A DNA stretch of 38,553 bases from Methanoregula sp. (lineage in GTDB: Archaea; Halobacteriota; Methanomicrobia; Methanomicrobiales; Methanospirillaceae): the NCBI GenBank assembly GCA_030694985.1, contig JAUYTV010000030.1:1-38553 (forward strand). Reading direction: 5' to 3'. The notes under the pieces were generated by a model, which did no database searches, was not told the origin of the DNA, and was given only the letters and a program-made list of their open reading frames with translations. Position numbers and translations under genes: made by a program. Below, piece by piece: positions 27,138 to 35,630 of this stretch (position 1 is its first letter; each line of letters begins with the position of its first letter).

Positions 27138-28049
27138 TTATTTCTGACGGTACATTTTCGGAGGGACCTGAATTTCCAAACGTGCCCCAATACCAGACAC
27201 CCCGGTCTCCCGGATGCTGATTCCTGTTGTAGCAAGAATTTCTTTGATAAGAAACAGTCCATAACCAACCGGGCTTCCGGATACCTTTGGAATGAGGAAA
27301 CTTTTTTTATCAGCGGGCATCCCGACACCGTCATCCTGGCAGATAATGACAAAATTATTTTCTGACATTTTGCCATAAAACCGGATTTTTGATAATTTTT
27401 CACCGCCATATTTCAGGGAATTATCTATCAGATAATAAAATGCCTTTTCTAAAAGACGATCCGCAAAAATTTCCACATCCTGAATCTCTACTTCAAAGTT
27501 AACCTTACCTAAATTCACACCAACCTTTGCTCTCATGATTGTATCAGAGACATTCTGCCATTCCGGTGCATTTGCCCCTATATCCTGGTACTCTTTGGTG
27601 AATTTGATCTGCCTGCGAATCCGGTTTATTGTTGTTCTCATTTTTTCGATTTCGGTCTTATGCCCTATCGATTCCAGAACATTGAAAAGTTGCGTCAGTT
27701 GATTGAGAATATCCTCGCGGATGATGTTGTTGAGAAACGTAAGTTGTGTATTTGACCGGTATAACGACAACTCAACATGATTGAAATTATTCATTACGCG
27801 TTTTAACTCACTCCACAGGTAAACGATCAGGAGTGCAAAGGCAATAGTGAGGAATACCAGAACAATAAAGGCAGTGTCGAGATGCACAGTATCTATAGAC
27901 TGAAGATACCGGAACAATGCTCCTGCAAGATTCGTTATTTCGGCAATAACGATCAACAGGATCGCCAGGATTACAATGATTAAAAGATAGACTGAAATCC
28001 TAAGATAAGGCATTTTATGTTTTTTAAACGGGTCGTCTCCCATATCCAA
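27138..28049 (-). CDS. Membrane histidine-kinase-like protein lacking the phospho-acceptor His
   Basis: 303 residues. Two TM segments (about 17-40 and 56-77) precede a coiled dimerisation region and an HATPase-like domain. The helix that carries TRHDILNKL in the paralogue at 5406-7154 reads IREDILNQL here: residue 112 is Glu (GAG codon, 27714-27716) instead of His. The linker FTKEYQDIGANAPEWQNV and the N box LIDNSLKYGG are conserved, as is DDGVGM. The ATP-lid region is degenerate, with VGYGLFL replacing G-x-G-L-G-L and no F box. It is probably a pseudokinase or a signalling partner of a true kinase rather than an active enzyme. There is no PAS domain and no adjacent regulator. Confidence 0.85.
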   Translation of the reverse strand: MDMGDDPFKKHKMPYLRISVYLLIIVILAILLIVIAEITNLAGALFRYLQSIDTVHLDTAFIVLVFLTIAFALLIVYLWSELKRVMNNFNHVELSLYRSNTQLTFLNNIIREDILNQLTQLFNVLESIGHKTEIEKMRTTINRIRRQIKFTKEYQDIGANAPEWQNVSDTIMRAKVGVNLGKVNFEVEIQDVEIFADRLLEKAFYYLIDNSLKYGGEKLSKIRFYGKMSENNFVIICQDDGVGMPADKKSFLIPKVSGSPVGYGLFLIKEILATTGISIRETGVSGIGARLEIQVPPKMYRQK

Positions 28050-28196
28050 CTCTCAATATATAATATCCGACGTTATCAGGATATCATGTTATCGGTAACT
28101 GGTTATTTACGGGGTATCCCGAATCTGTCATGATTAATAAGTGTCTGTTCAGCCCGATCGTTGAGGATAGTATGGAATGAACGGACACAGAAAAAA

Positions 28197-28853
28197 TTAT
28201 CCACTCTTCTTTCCAGAGCTTTTGAAAAACCGGCACCACGAACTGATCGGACATTCTTCACACCGGGGCTTCTTCGCATCGCAACATGCCCGCCCATGAG
28301 CGATCAGGACATCGGTGAGATCACCCCACTGCTCCTGCGAAAAGATTTTCATTAAGTCCCGTTCAATCACCGTGACATTATCTGTACTTGAAAAACCGAT
28401 CCGCTGTGACAGCCTGCGGACATGAGTATCGACCGCAATCCCTTCGTTCATGCCAAGCGCGTGGTAGAGTACAATGTTGGCGGTTTTCCGGCCAACCCCG
28501 GGAATGGTGAGCAGCTCGTCCATTGATTCGGGAACGTTCCCTCCAAAAGTGGAGAGCAGGGCCTGGGAAGCAGCTATAATATTCCGGGCTTTTGCGTGAT
28601 AATAGCCAAGACTGTGGATGATTGTTTCCACATCTTCTGTCTTTGCCTTTGCAAGAGCAGACGGTGTCGGGTATTTTTCAAACAAAGGTCCACCTACTTT
28701 CAATACCGCCCGGTCAGTGGTCTGCGCGGAGAGGATCGTGAGGATGAGCACTTCAAAGGCAGAGCCTTTTGCAATGATGGCAGGAGAATTACGGACATCA
28801 GGATAGCGTTTGACAAGAAGAGAATAGATTAGCGCTGCGTCTTGTTTTTTCAT
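28197..28853 (-). CDS. nth: Endonuclease III (DNA glycosylase/AP lyase)
   Basis: 218 residues from the ATG at 28853; the longer frame would start inside tRNA-Pro. The helix-hairpin-helix with catalytic Lys is LTIPGVGRKTANIVLYHA, and the catalytic Asp is in VDTHVRRLSQR. The C-terminal [4Fe-4S] cluster motif is C-x6-C-x2-C-x5-C (CDAKKPRCEECPISSWC). The enzyme removes oxidised pyrimidines and nicks the abasic site. The start codon is only six bases beyond the 3' end of tRNA-Pro on the same strand, so the two are almost certainly co-transcribed and the mRNA is released by tRNA 3' processing with a near-leaderless end. Confidence 0.96.
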   Translation of the reverse strand: MKKQDAALIYSLLVKRYPDVRNSPAIIAKGSAFEVLILTILSAQTTDRAVLKVGGPLFEKYPTPSALAKAKTEDVETIIHSLGYYHAKARNIIAASQALLSTFGGNVPESMDELLTIPGVGRKTANIVLYHALGMNEGIAVDTHVRRLSQRIGFSSTDNVTVIERDLMKIFSQEQWGDLTDVLIAHGRACCDAKKPRCEECPISSWCRFFKSSGKKSG

Positions 28854-28859
28854 AGCCAA

Positions 28860-28934
28860 TGGGGTAGGGCGGATTCGAACCGCCGTCAAAGCGTCCCAAA
28901 CGCTCTAGGATGGACCAGGCTACCCTACTACCCC
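28860..28934 (-). tRNA. tRNA-Pro (TGG)
   Basis: Acceptor GGGGTAG (28934-28928) pairs with CTACCCC (28867-28861), and the discriminator is A. Anticodon stem GAGCG/CGCTT closes the loop TTTGGGA (anticodon TGG). T arm GGCGG/CCGCC surrounds TTCGAAT. No intron, no encoded CCA. It sits six bases upstream of the endonuclease III start codon. Confidence 0.94.
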
Positions 28935-28986
28935 GCGCCATCATAGATGTGCCGGGATGATAAAAATAGGTACTGGTCTTTACGGT

Positions 28987-29691
28987 TCAGAGCGGCAGGG
29001 GATTTTTATTGTTTTCAGAAACAATGGTGCCGGTGAATGTGCCTTTTAAGATGGCATTTTTCAGGTTTTCCGGCTCAGTTCCATCCAGCACTACCAGAGG
29101 GATATGGCTGCGCTCAACGATCCGGGCAGCGATGATGTCAAGCACATTGTTGGATCCGGCGCCAAGACCAATCTGGCTTACAATATTCAACAGCTGCTGG
29201 GGAGTGATGGTCTCAAACCGCTTTGCACCATTATGTTTTTTCGGGTCTTTGTCATAGATGCCATTTACTGAAGTTACGTTGATAAAAACCGACGCCCTCA
29301 CCAGTTCTGCGAGCACAGCAGCGACTGCATCGGTTGTCTGGCCCGGAGTGATTCCACCCATTATTACGATCTTTTTTGATTCTGCAAACTTCTTTGCCTC
29401 GGCATGATTCTCTGCAACTTTTGGGTAGACTGCATCCCCCAGAGCAGCAATAAGAAGTGTGGCATTGAGCCGGGTAACAAGGATGCCGATCTCATCAGAA
29501 GTCGCTTCGTCCACTCCGAGTTTTCGTGCAGCTTCAATATAATCCCGGGCTGCTCCGCCCCCGCCAACGACCACAAAGAGCCGGTGGTGCTCTGCGATTG
29601 CCCTGAGTACCGGAACATAGCGGCTGATCCGGTTCTGCTCAAGGGTTGGGATCAGGATCGAACCACCCAGTGAGATGACAATATTTCTCAT
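28987..29691 (-). CDS. pyrH: UMP kinase (archaeal type)
   Basis: 234 residues of the amino-acid-kinase fold. Motifs are ISLGGSIL at the N-terminus, VVVGGGGAARDYIE, the uridine-site GILVTRLNATLL, MGGITPGQTTDAVAA and VTSVNGIYDKDPKKH. It phosphorylates UMP to UDP with ATP in the cytosol. The short archaeal length and the lack of an N-terminal extension match the archaeal PyrH group. The start at 29691 lacks a Shine-Dalgarno sequence; an ACTATATGAG box about 30 bases upstream suggests a leaderless transcript. It is divergent from the small zinc-ribbon gene. Confidence 0.94.
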   Translation of the reverse strand: MRNIVISLGGSILIPTLEQNRISRYVPVLRAIAEHHRLFVVVGGGGAARDYIEAARKLGVDEATSDEIGILVTRLNATLLIAALGDAVYPKVAENHAEAKKFAESKKIVIMGGITPGQTTDAVAAVLAELVRASVFINVTSVNGIYDKDPKKHNGAKRFETITPQQLLNIVSQIGLGAGSNNVLDIIAARIVERSHIPLVVLDGTEPENLKNAILKGTFTGTIVSENNKNPLPL

Positions 29692-29734
29692 TGCACTAGT
29701 TTTTGTACCTGATGCTCATATAGTGTTGTTCACT

Positions 29735-29908
29735 ATGTTTTACTGCCCGAACTGTAAAAGCCAGGAAATATTTCCCGTTGCCGGCGGCTGTGTCGGACAG
29801 GTATATCTCTGCAAAGACTGCGGATATCGCGGTTCGTTTGTGCTCGAGATCGATGGTGCGGATGCTTTCCGTGAGATAGAGAAAGAGAATAAGGACCATC
29901 CCAAATAA
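29735..29908 (+). CDS. Small zinc-ribbon protein
   Basis: 57 residues from the ATG at 29735; the longer frame would run into the promoter of pyrH. Two CxxC knuckles, CPNC and CKDC, lie about 20 residues apart and define a single zinc ribbon; the sequence around them is hydrophobic beta (VYLC, GSFVLEI). The C-terminus is a charged tail. Family function unknown. It lies 18 bases before the radical SAM gene on the same strand and is probably the first gene of that operon. Confidence 0.72.
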   Translation: MFYCPNCKSQEIFPVAGGCVGQVYLCKDCGYRGSFVLEIDGADAFREIEKENKDHPK

Positions 29909-29926
29909 CACTTCGGGGAGCCGGGT

Positions 29927-30940
29927 ATGCACGAGGCACGCCAGTACGAAAAACGAGACAATAATTCGGTGAAGTGCTCGTTATGCAGCCATCGCTGCAC
30001 GATCAATGACGGCAAGCACGGCATCTGTGGTGTACGGGTGAACGAACAGGGTTCGCTTGCGGCAATGACCTACAAAAAGATCAGCGCTGAAGCGGTGGAC
30101 CCGATCGAGAAAAAACCCCTTTTCCATTACCTGCCCAGCACTCTTTCGTACTCATTGGGATCGATCGGCTGCAACTTCCATTGCGAGCACTGCCAGAACT
30201 GGCATATCTCCCGTGCGGGACTGGACATGGCAAAGCTCCGTCCTCTGGAACCGGCAGAAGGTGTGAAGCGGGCGCTTGCGAGCGGGAGTGCAAGTATCTC
30301 GTGGACATACAACGAGCCTACAATCTGGCATGAATATACTCTCGATATGGGCGCGATTGCCCGGGCAAAAGGACTGGGCACGATCTATGTAACAAACGGG
30401 TACATAACAGAAGAAGCACTTCGTGAGCTTACACCAATGCTTGGCGCATTCCGGGTTGACCTCAAAGCATTCACTGATGATTTCTACAAAAAGATCTGCG
30501 GTGCGAAGCTCCAGCCGGTGCTTGACTCGGCAAAGCTCGCGCGGGAGCTTGGCATGCATGTCGAGACCGTCACGCTGGTGATACCGGGTCTCAATGACAG
30601 TATGGAAGAGCAGGAAGGTTTGATTCGCTGGGTGATAGAAAACCTCGGGCCGGAAACCCCGATGCACTTCTCTGCATTCCACCCGGATTACAAGATGCTC
30701 AACCGTGGGGCGACACCTGTAGCTACACTTGAAAAGATATACCGTAAGGCAAAAGAACTTGGGCTCCGGTTTCCGTACCTTGGCAATGTGTATCATCATC
30801 CCTTTGAGAACACGTACTGCCCGAACTGCAATGCGATACTGATCGAGCGGCAGGGTTTTTCCAGCCGCTTTTTGGCACTCGAAGGCCAGCAGTGCACACA
30901 CTGCGGCGAAAAGATTGAGATTGTGCATCATGTCTCCTAA
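29927..30940 (+). CDS. AmmeMemoRadiSam-system radical SAM enzyme
   Basis: 337 residues. The N-terminus has a metal-binding-like CSLCSHRC with GKHGICGVR, the radical SAM core carries CNFHCEHCQNW (CxxxCxxC, about residues 84-94), and a WTYNEPTIW segment and LVIPGLNDS follow. The C-terminus ends in a zinc ribbon (CPNC...CTHC). This is the pyruvate-formate-lyase-activase-like group that is often encoded with AMMECR1 and MEMO proteins; those partners are not in the window. The reaction is unknown. A GGGGAG lies before the ATG at 29927. Its 3' end overlaps the next gene by 11 bases. Confidence 0.92.
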   Translation: MHEARQYEKRDNNSVKCSLCSHRCTINDGKHGICGVRVNEQGSLAAMTYKKISAEAVDPIEKKPLFHYLPSTLSYSLGSIGCNFHCEHCQNWHISRAGLDMAKLRPLEPAEGVKRALASGSASISWTYNEPTIWHEYTLDMGAIARAKGLGTIYVTNGYITEEALRELTPMLGAFRVDLKAFTDDFYKKICGAKLQPVLDSAKLARELGMHVETVTLVIPGLNDSMEEQEGLIRWVIENLGPETPMHFSAFHPDYKMLNRGATPVATLEKIYRKAKELGLRFPYLGNVYHHPFENTYCPNCNAILIERQGFSSRFLALEGQQCTHCGEKIEIVHHVS

Positions 30941-31436
30941 ACCCTCACCATTAGTCAAACCCGGTCCGGGCACCGAGTCCCGCTTTATTGCTGACCGGAT
31001 GGTCGGTACACTCACCCGTTACCTGCGGTTCATGGGCTACGATACTACCAGTGCAAACGGTCTTGCGGAGGGAAATACAAAGGAAGATACCCTCCTGCTC
31101 GAACTCAGCCTCCAGGAAAAACGTATCCTGCTCACCCGGGACGCCGAGCTTGCACGGCGCGGCAAGGACCGGGTGATCCTCGTCCGATCCGAAGATGTGA
31201 TGGATCAACTGGAGCAACTCGTTGAACTTGGTCTTATCGAGCGAAGGGTGACTATGAGCCGTTGCTCGCTTTGCAACACCGTGCTAAGGGAAGCCTGCGA
31301 ATGCGAGATCTCTGGTGCCGATTATGCGCCAAAGGACTGGCGGGGTTTATCGTTCTTCTGGTGCGAGCAGTGTAAGAAACTCTACTGGAATGGTTCGCAT
31401 GGCCGAATGCTTGAGGAGCGGATTGGAGGGAAGTGA
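30930..31436 (+). CDS. Mut7-C RNase domain protein with zinc ribbon
   Basis: 168 residues from the ATG at 30930, overlapping the radical SAM gene. The PIN-like Mut7-C pattern is present: RFIADRMVGTLTRYLRFMGYD at the start (conserved Asp), TRDAELARRG in the middle and DVMDQLEQL. Then comes a zinc ribbon, CSLCN followed by CEQCKKLYWNGSH, standard for the family. A ribonuclease role is inferred from the domain name and fold; direct activity is little studied. Translational coupling to the radical SAM gene suggests common regulation. Confidence 0.9.
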   Translation: MSPKPSPLVKPGPGTESRFIADRMVGTLTRYLRFMGYDTTSANGLAEGNTKEDTLLLELSLQEKRILLTRDAELARRGKDRVILVRSEDVMDQLEQLVELGLIERRVTMSRCSLCNTVLREACECEISGADYAPKDWRGLSFFWCEQCKKLYWNGSHGRMLEERIGGK

Positions 31437-31510
31437 TGAAGGGCAGAACGACTTCGTCTTTTAATCGGGTCAACAGGATAATGGGTAAAAGTCAGGGCAT
31501 TTAAAGACGA

Positions 31511-31522
31511 GCTAAATATATT
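31511..31522 (+). promoter_or_regulatory. TATA box upstream of the glycosyltransferase gene
   Basis: GCTAAATATATT, about 60-70 bases upstream of the ATG at 31582. Confidence 0.5.
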
Positions 31523-31581
31523 GAGATCCATACCCAATACTACAGAGAAATATCAGCCTGATTAAAAATCCCCCCCAGATC

Positions 31582-32328
31582 ATGATTTCCGTAATTATTC
31601 CGGCGTATAATGAAGAGGCCACGATACGACGATGCCTCCTGGCACTGTCCAGCCAGACAGTTCCCCGCAGTTCCTATGAGCTGATTGTAGTTGACGGTAA
31701 CTCCAGAGACCGGACACGGGAAATTGCCGCAGAGTATGCGGATCTTGTTTTTATCCAGGAATCAGAACGGGTTCCCGGAGCACGAAACGACGGGTTTGCC
31801 CGGGCAAAATATGATATCGTTGCAACCACAGATGCCGACAGTATTGCAGCTCCGGACTGGATTGAGCAGATAATTTCCTCGTTTAAAGATCCCCGTGTGG
31901 TTCTTGCCTTTGGCCCGGTAACTGCCATTGAAGATACCAAAAAAAACCGGCGCTATGTCCTTTTGTTCGATATCCTGATGGGGTTTGGGGCGGCAACCCG
32001 CCTCTATTATTATACGCTCGGTTGCAACACGATCTTCCGGTATAAGACCTTAAAGCAGGCCGGATTTTACAAGGTGATGGATGCAGGTGACGACCTGGAA
32101 GTGGCAACCCGGATGCGCAAAGAGGGAAAGGTTGTTTTTAATTCCAGCATGAAAGTCGGCTTTGATTTCCGGAGATATGAGCAGTACGGGTTCTGGCAGA
32201 CGATCTTTGAATGGTACTGGATTGTCCTTTCCGGAGGTGTATCCAAAAAATTTACCTATACAAAGAAAGAATACAAAACCCCGAAATCAAACGGAAAGAT
32301 CATGCATCCTGAACTGCAGGAAAAATAA
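31582..32328 (+). CDS. Family 2 glycosyltransferase
   Basis: 248 residues of the GT-A fold. It begins ISVIIPAYNEEATI, has LIVVDGNSRDRT, the DxD-type nucleotide-sugar site in TTDADS, and GDDLEVATRMRKEG as the acceptor-side ED-like motif. There is no C-terminal membrane domain; a hydrophobic stretch (FWQTIFEWYWIVL) near residue 215 could be a membrane contact. It probably transfers a sugar to a lipid or glycan precursor on the cytosolic face. The convergent gene downstream encodes a flippase-like membrane protein, a pairing often seen in surface glycan synthesis, but a joint function is inference. Confidence 0.9.
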   Translation: MISVIIPAYNEEATIRRCLLALSSQTVPRSSYELIVVDGNSRDRTREIAAEYADLVFIQESERVPGARNDGFARAKYDIVATTDADSIAAPDWIEQIISSFKDPRVVLAFGPVTAIEDTKKNRRYVLLFDILMGFGAATRLYYYTLGCNTIFRYKTLKQAGFYKVMDAGDDLEVATRMRKEGKVVFNSSMKVGFDFRRYEQYGFWQTIFEWYWIVLSGGVSKKFTYTKKEYKTPKSNGKIMHPELQEK

Positions 32329-32358
32329 TTACTGGAACCGGCAGAACCGGCCCGCTGC

Positions 32359-33414
32359 TCATTCCGTTTTTCCGTCTTCTTCTTCTTTCTGATATTTTAG
32401 TTCACGTTTAAAAATTGCAAGACTTGAAACTGCGCCGAGAATGATGTTCAGGTAGAATGTCACAAAACGCCAGAGTATGACAAAGATTCCAATCATTCCT
32501 GATGGGATGATCAGCGCATATAACGATAATGTGGAGATCTCAGTTACTCCTGCAGCACCTGGAGTGAGCGGGATCATCATGATGATGGCAATAAGAATCT
32601 GGAAGAAAAAAGATTCAAGTAAAAAAGGTGGAAGACCAAGCCCCATCATAATTACTGAAGCCACGAGAAACTCAAGGATCCAGAAAAAGGTGGTTACGAC
32701 TCCTCCAAAGAACAGGCCTTTCCAGGCATTTCCGGTAAAATGGGACATACTTGCAAATAAGTTATCAATCTCATGATCGGCCCGCTCAGCGATCGACTGG
32801 TGTGAGGCGGAGTATTTTCCAAGCCGCGGGACAATCCAGTTGATCAGTTTCATGAGGAAAATTTTTGTCCGTTCTGGATACATGATTGCAAAAAACGGAA
32901 TGAGGAGAAAACTGATTAAAAAGAACCATGCGATGATAACAATGATGATGAGCGCCGGGGTAAAAATCGTCTCGATATACCGGGTCATCAGGATTATGAG
33001 AAGAATCCCCATGATGGTCAGAACGATCCCGTCAAGTACCCGCTCCATGATAACGATTGCAGTAGCATCCCCAATTTTAACCCCTGCCCTGTAGAGTTCA
33101 TGAACCCGGACCGGTTCTCCGCCTGCTCCCGTGGGCGTGATGGTGGCGGCAAGTAGTCCGGCTAGTACCATGTTCACGCAGTAAGGGAGTTTTACCCGGT
33201 AGCCAAGCGAGCCCGACATCAGCTGAATCCTTACACCCCAGAGCCCGAGCGAAAGAAAACGTAACAGGATGGCAAGTCCCAGGAATACGAGATTGAACGA
33301 AAGAATATAACCAATTGTTTCCTGGTTGAAAGTTGTTGCAAAGATGATGATGATAACCGTCAGGCTAAAGAGGATTGTAAGTGCAAACCAGCCCCGTGTT
33401 GATAATTTCACCAT
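32359..33414 (-). CDS. Flippase-like integral membrane protein (UPF0104 / LPG synthase TM type)
   Basis: 351 residues with about eight TM segments. Signature strings of the UPF0104/YbhN-AglD family are FLSLGLWGVRIQLM, TPTGAGGEPVRVHEL and LTPGAAGVTE. Bacterial relatives are the membrane part of lysylphosphatidylglycerol synthase; in haloarchaea AglD-type proteins join this domain to a dolichol-phosphate glycosyltransferase. Here the family 2 glycosyltransferase is a separate, convergent neighbour 30 bases away. A lipid or lipid-linked sugar transport role is inferred. It has a basic/acidic tail (KYQKEEEDGKTE). Confidence 0.88.
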   Translation of the reverse strand: MVKLSTRGWFALTILFSLTVIIIIFATTFNQETIGYILSFNLVFLGLAILLRFLSLGLWGVRIQLMSGSLGYRVKLPYCVNMVLAGLLAATITPTGAGGEPVRVHELYRAGVKIGDATAIVIMERVLDGIVLTIMGILLIILMTRYIETIFTPALIIIVIIAWFFLISFLLIPFFAIMYPERTKIFLMKLINWIVPRLGKYSASHQSIAERADHEIDNLFASMSHFTGNAWKGLFFGGVVTTFFWILEFLVASVIMMGLGLPPFLLESFFFQILIAIIMMIPLTPGAAGVTEISTLSLYALIIPSGMIGIFVILWRFVTFYLNIILGAVSSLAIFKRELKYQKEEEDGKTE

Positions 33415-33665
33415 ATCTTTTGCAACCTTTTGTATCCTGATCGTTAGTTTAAGTTTGACATTTTATGGTTGTAAGGGTTTCTGATTTTTTTAAATAGGAA
33501 AATGGCTCTGCGTTTTTCATCTGCCACTATCCTTGTTTTTTATCAAAATCATGTGGTTTAGCTTAAAATATCATCGAGCCGACTCTTATTTTGTTGAGCC
33601 TGAACTGGCATGGTCCATAAGGGTTTTTTATAGGTATGACAGGAGTCAATGTGTTGTAAAAACCC

Positions 33666-34445
33666 TCAAACCTCTTTGATAAGAATGTTGAAAAATGCTT
33701 CAGAAGCATTGCGCTCAATCCACGGCCGGTGACCACATTTATTTAACAGTATAAACTTAAAATCAGAAAGTTCCCTTGTGAGCGGGACATTCACTCCTTC
33801 GGCCGGGTGAGGATCACAATTTCCATGAATTGCCACCACCGGGCACCTGATCGAATAGGCCAAACGGATAAGAGACAGATTACGCCGCCGTTCAACTGCC
33901 TCGTCCCAGACACTTTTGAAGATCGCATACTGGCAGTGGAACGCCTCGTTTTCCAGAGTGACCGGATCAAAAGCATCCGCTGCGAGAAGGAGGCACCCCA
34001 TTCTTTCAAGGAGCGCATTCTTGTCCAGAGTTTTGGGATCATCAATCTGTAAAAGCAGTGACTGCGCTTCATCACGTTGTTGGGATTTTAGCCGGCCAAG
34101 CCGGGTCTTTGTAATCGAAGCTGCATATTGCTCTTCAAACGGGGGGCTGCTGACAAGGATCAACTTCTTAACAAGCGCAGGATACCGTGCAGCAACCATC
34201 CATGAGAGAAATGCCCCCCATGAAAAACCAATGAGGGTTACTGGTACCTGGCCATGCTCTGACAGGACTGCCCTGAGCTCCTGGATCTGCCCTTCAAGAG
34301 AGGTCTCGGTCTGAAAAGGTTCGAGCACACTTTTTACTGAAGAAAGTTCCCTTGCCACTTGCGCCATCTCACCGGGAGCTCCCGGCCCTCCGTGAATGAC
34401 GGCAACCGGATAGGGTTCTGGCCCCCACTTGCGTACCGGTCTCAT
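33666..34445 (-). CDS. Alpha/beta hydrolase
   Basis: 259 residues. The oxyanion loop is IHGGPGAPGEM, as in prolyl-iminopeptidase-like hydrolases. The nucleophile elbow is GFSWGAF with Ser flanked by the G-x-S-x-G spacing, AIHGNCDPHP probably carries the acid, and NKCGHRPWIE carries the catalytic His. No signal peptide. The substrate is unknown. The 250 bases before the flippase gene (33415-33665) show only AT-rich, promoter-like sequence and no gene. Confidence 0.87.
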   Translation of the reverse strand: MRPVRKWGPEPYPVAVIHGGPGAPGEMAQVARELSSVKSVLEPFQTETSLEGQIQELRAVLSEHGQVPVTLIGFSWGAFLSWMVAARYPALVKKLILVSSPPFEEQYAASITKTRLGRLKSQQRDEAQSLLLQIDDPKTLDKNALLERMGCLLLAADAFDPVTLENEAFHCQYAIFKSVWDEAVERRRNLSLIRLAYSIRCPVVAIHGNCDPHPAEGVNVPLTRELSDFKFILLNKCGHRPWIERNASEAFFNILIKEV

Positions 34446-34675
34446 ACCTACCCGGTTATTCCCAAGGGGTATATATTGTCCCTGTAACTGCCGGGCAGAA
34501 AAAAAGCTCTTTAAACTCTATTCCTTGCAGGCCTGCTTCATCAAAACTTAAGAAAAAACCCGGTGCCTGTATCAAAAAAAACATTTCGAAAGATTCTTGG
34601 ATTTTCATTACATGTATTTGTGTACGCATAGGTCTAAAAAAAATATGACATATGCAACTGGGAAAGGTAAATATT

Positions 34676-35257
34676 ATGATCGATGAGTTACTTTCAGGGA
34701 ATGTAAAATTCCAAAATACCATTTTTAAACAGAACCACGAACGCTATTCTGAATTAACAAAAGGCCAGCAGCCGCCGGTTCTTTGGATCGGGTGTTCTGA
34801 TTCACGAATACAGACAGGGCATATCACAAATACACAGGCAGGTACCCTGTTCATGCACCGGAATATCGGCAATATGGTGCCGGCAAATGACTGGAGCCTT
34901 GCAACGGTTCTCGAATATGGGATCAAGCACCTAAAAGTGCAGCACATTGTCATCTGCGGCCATTCGGACTGCGGGGCGATAAAGGCTCTTGACAAGGATC
35001 TCGATGATGCCCATGTCCCCAACTGGCTTAATAATGCAATCGAGGCAAAACTGAGAATCGATGCGAAAATAAAAAAACCGTCAACCCCCAAAGAACACAA
35101 AGAACGCTCCCGCATGATCGAGCAGGAGAATGTCCGGCTCCAGATTGAACATCTCAAAACATACCCGATTGTAAAAAATGCGTTAAAGGAAAAGCGAATC
35201 GATATTCACGGTATGTATTATGATTTAGAGACCGGGGCACTCTCAAAAATTGAATAA
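34676..35257 (+). CDS. Beta-class carbonic anhydrase
   Basis: 193 residues from the ATG at 34676, preceded by GGAAAGG at suitable spacing; an in-frame ATG at 34652 lies before that site. Zinc ligands are C40, H96 and C99 (CSDSR and CGHSDCGA), and the D42-R44 dyad is present. This is the plant-type beta class. It interconverts CO2 and bicarbonate, useful for CO2 supply to methanogenesis. It is convergent with the following gene, with only two bases between the stop codons. Confidence 0.94.
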   Translation: MIDELLSGNVKFQNTIFKQNHERYSELTKGQQPPVLWIGCSDSRIQTGHITNTQAGTLFMHRNIGNMVPANDWSLATVLEYGIKHLKVQHIVICGHSDCGAIKALDKDLDDAHVPNWLNNAIEAKLRIDAKIKKPSTPKEHKERSRMIEQENVRLQIEHLKTYPIVKNALKEKRIDIHGMYYDLETGALSKIE

Positions 35258-35259
35258 AT

Positions 35260-35598
35260 CTAAAGTTCCCGTTCTATTTCTTTTTTGATCCGGTCAAGCG
35301 CTATGCGCCCGATACGGGTGAGTTTTCCATTCACAAGGACAATGGGAAGCGGAGGGAAATCTGTCTCGATTATCTTCTTGACATAATCAGGTACACCGTC
35401 ATCCAGCAGTGTGAGTTTAATCTCCACACGGTCACCGTACTCTTTCCTGAGCGCTGCTGCCAGTGCATCGAATGCGGCAGTGAGTTTTCCTGTTGGGGAG
35501 CAGTCGGACAGTCCGCAGGTCCGGTTTTCATCGCAGGGAAACGGGCAGCATTCAGAATCTTTCATGCCGATGATCTCGATTTTTATTGTGCCAGCCAT
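35260..35598 (-). CDS. Cys-rich thioredoxin-fold-like protein, unrecognised
   Basis: 112 residues from the ATG at 35598. That start is chosen because a TATA box (35621-35630, TGATATAATG on the minus strand) sits about 26 bases upstream, giving a leaderless mRNA. Codons further upstream in the same open frame belong to a RhuM relic and should not be merged with it. The N-terminus has a beta strand, IEIIGM, then a cysteine cluster (ECCPFPCDENRTCGLSDC, five cysteines). The C-terminus has LPIVLVNGKLTRIG, with Pro before the strand like the cis-Pro of thioredoxin folds. A redox or metal-handling role is inferred. Confidence 0.75.
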   Translation of the reverse strand: MAGTIKIEIIGMKDSECCPFPCDENRTCGLSDCSPTGKLTAAFDALAAALRKEYGDRVEIKLTLLDDGVPDYVKKIIETDFPPLPIVLVNGKLTRIGRIALDRIKKEIEREL

Positions 35599-35620
35599 AC
35601 TAGTACTATTTGGCAGAGAC

Positions 35621-35630
35621 ATTATATCAG
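35621..35630 (-). promoter_or_regulatory. TATA box of the Cys-rich gene, within the RhuM relic
   Basis: TGATATAATG on the minus strand, about 26 bases before the ATG at 35598. It overlaps the 3' end of the RhuM pseudogene, so the relic's end supplies the promoter. Confidence 0.5.
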
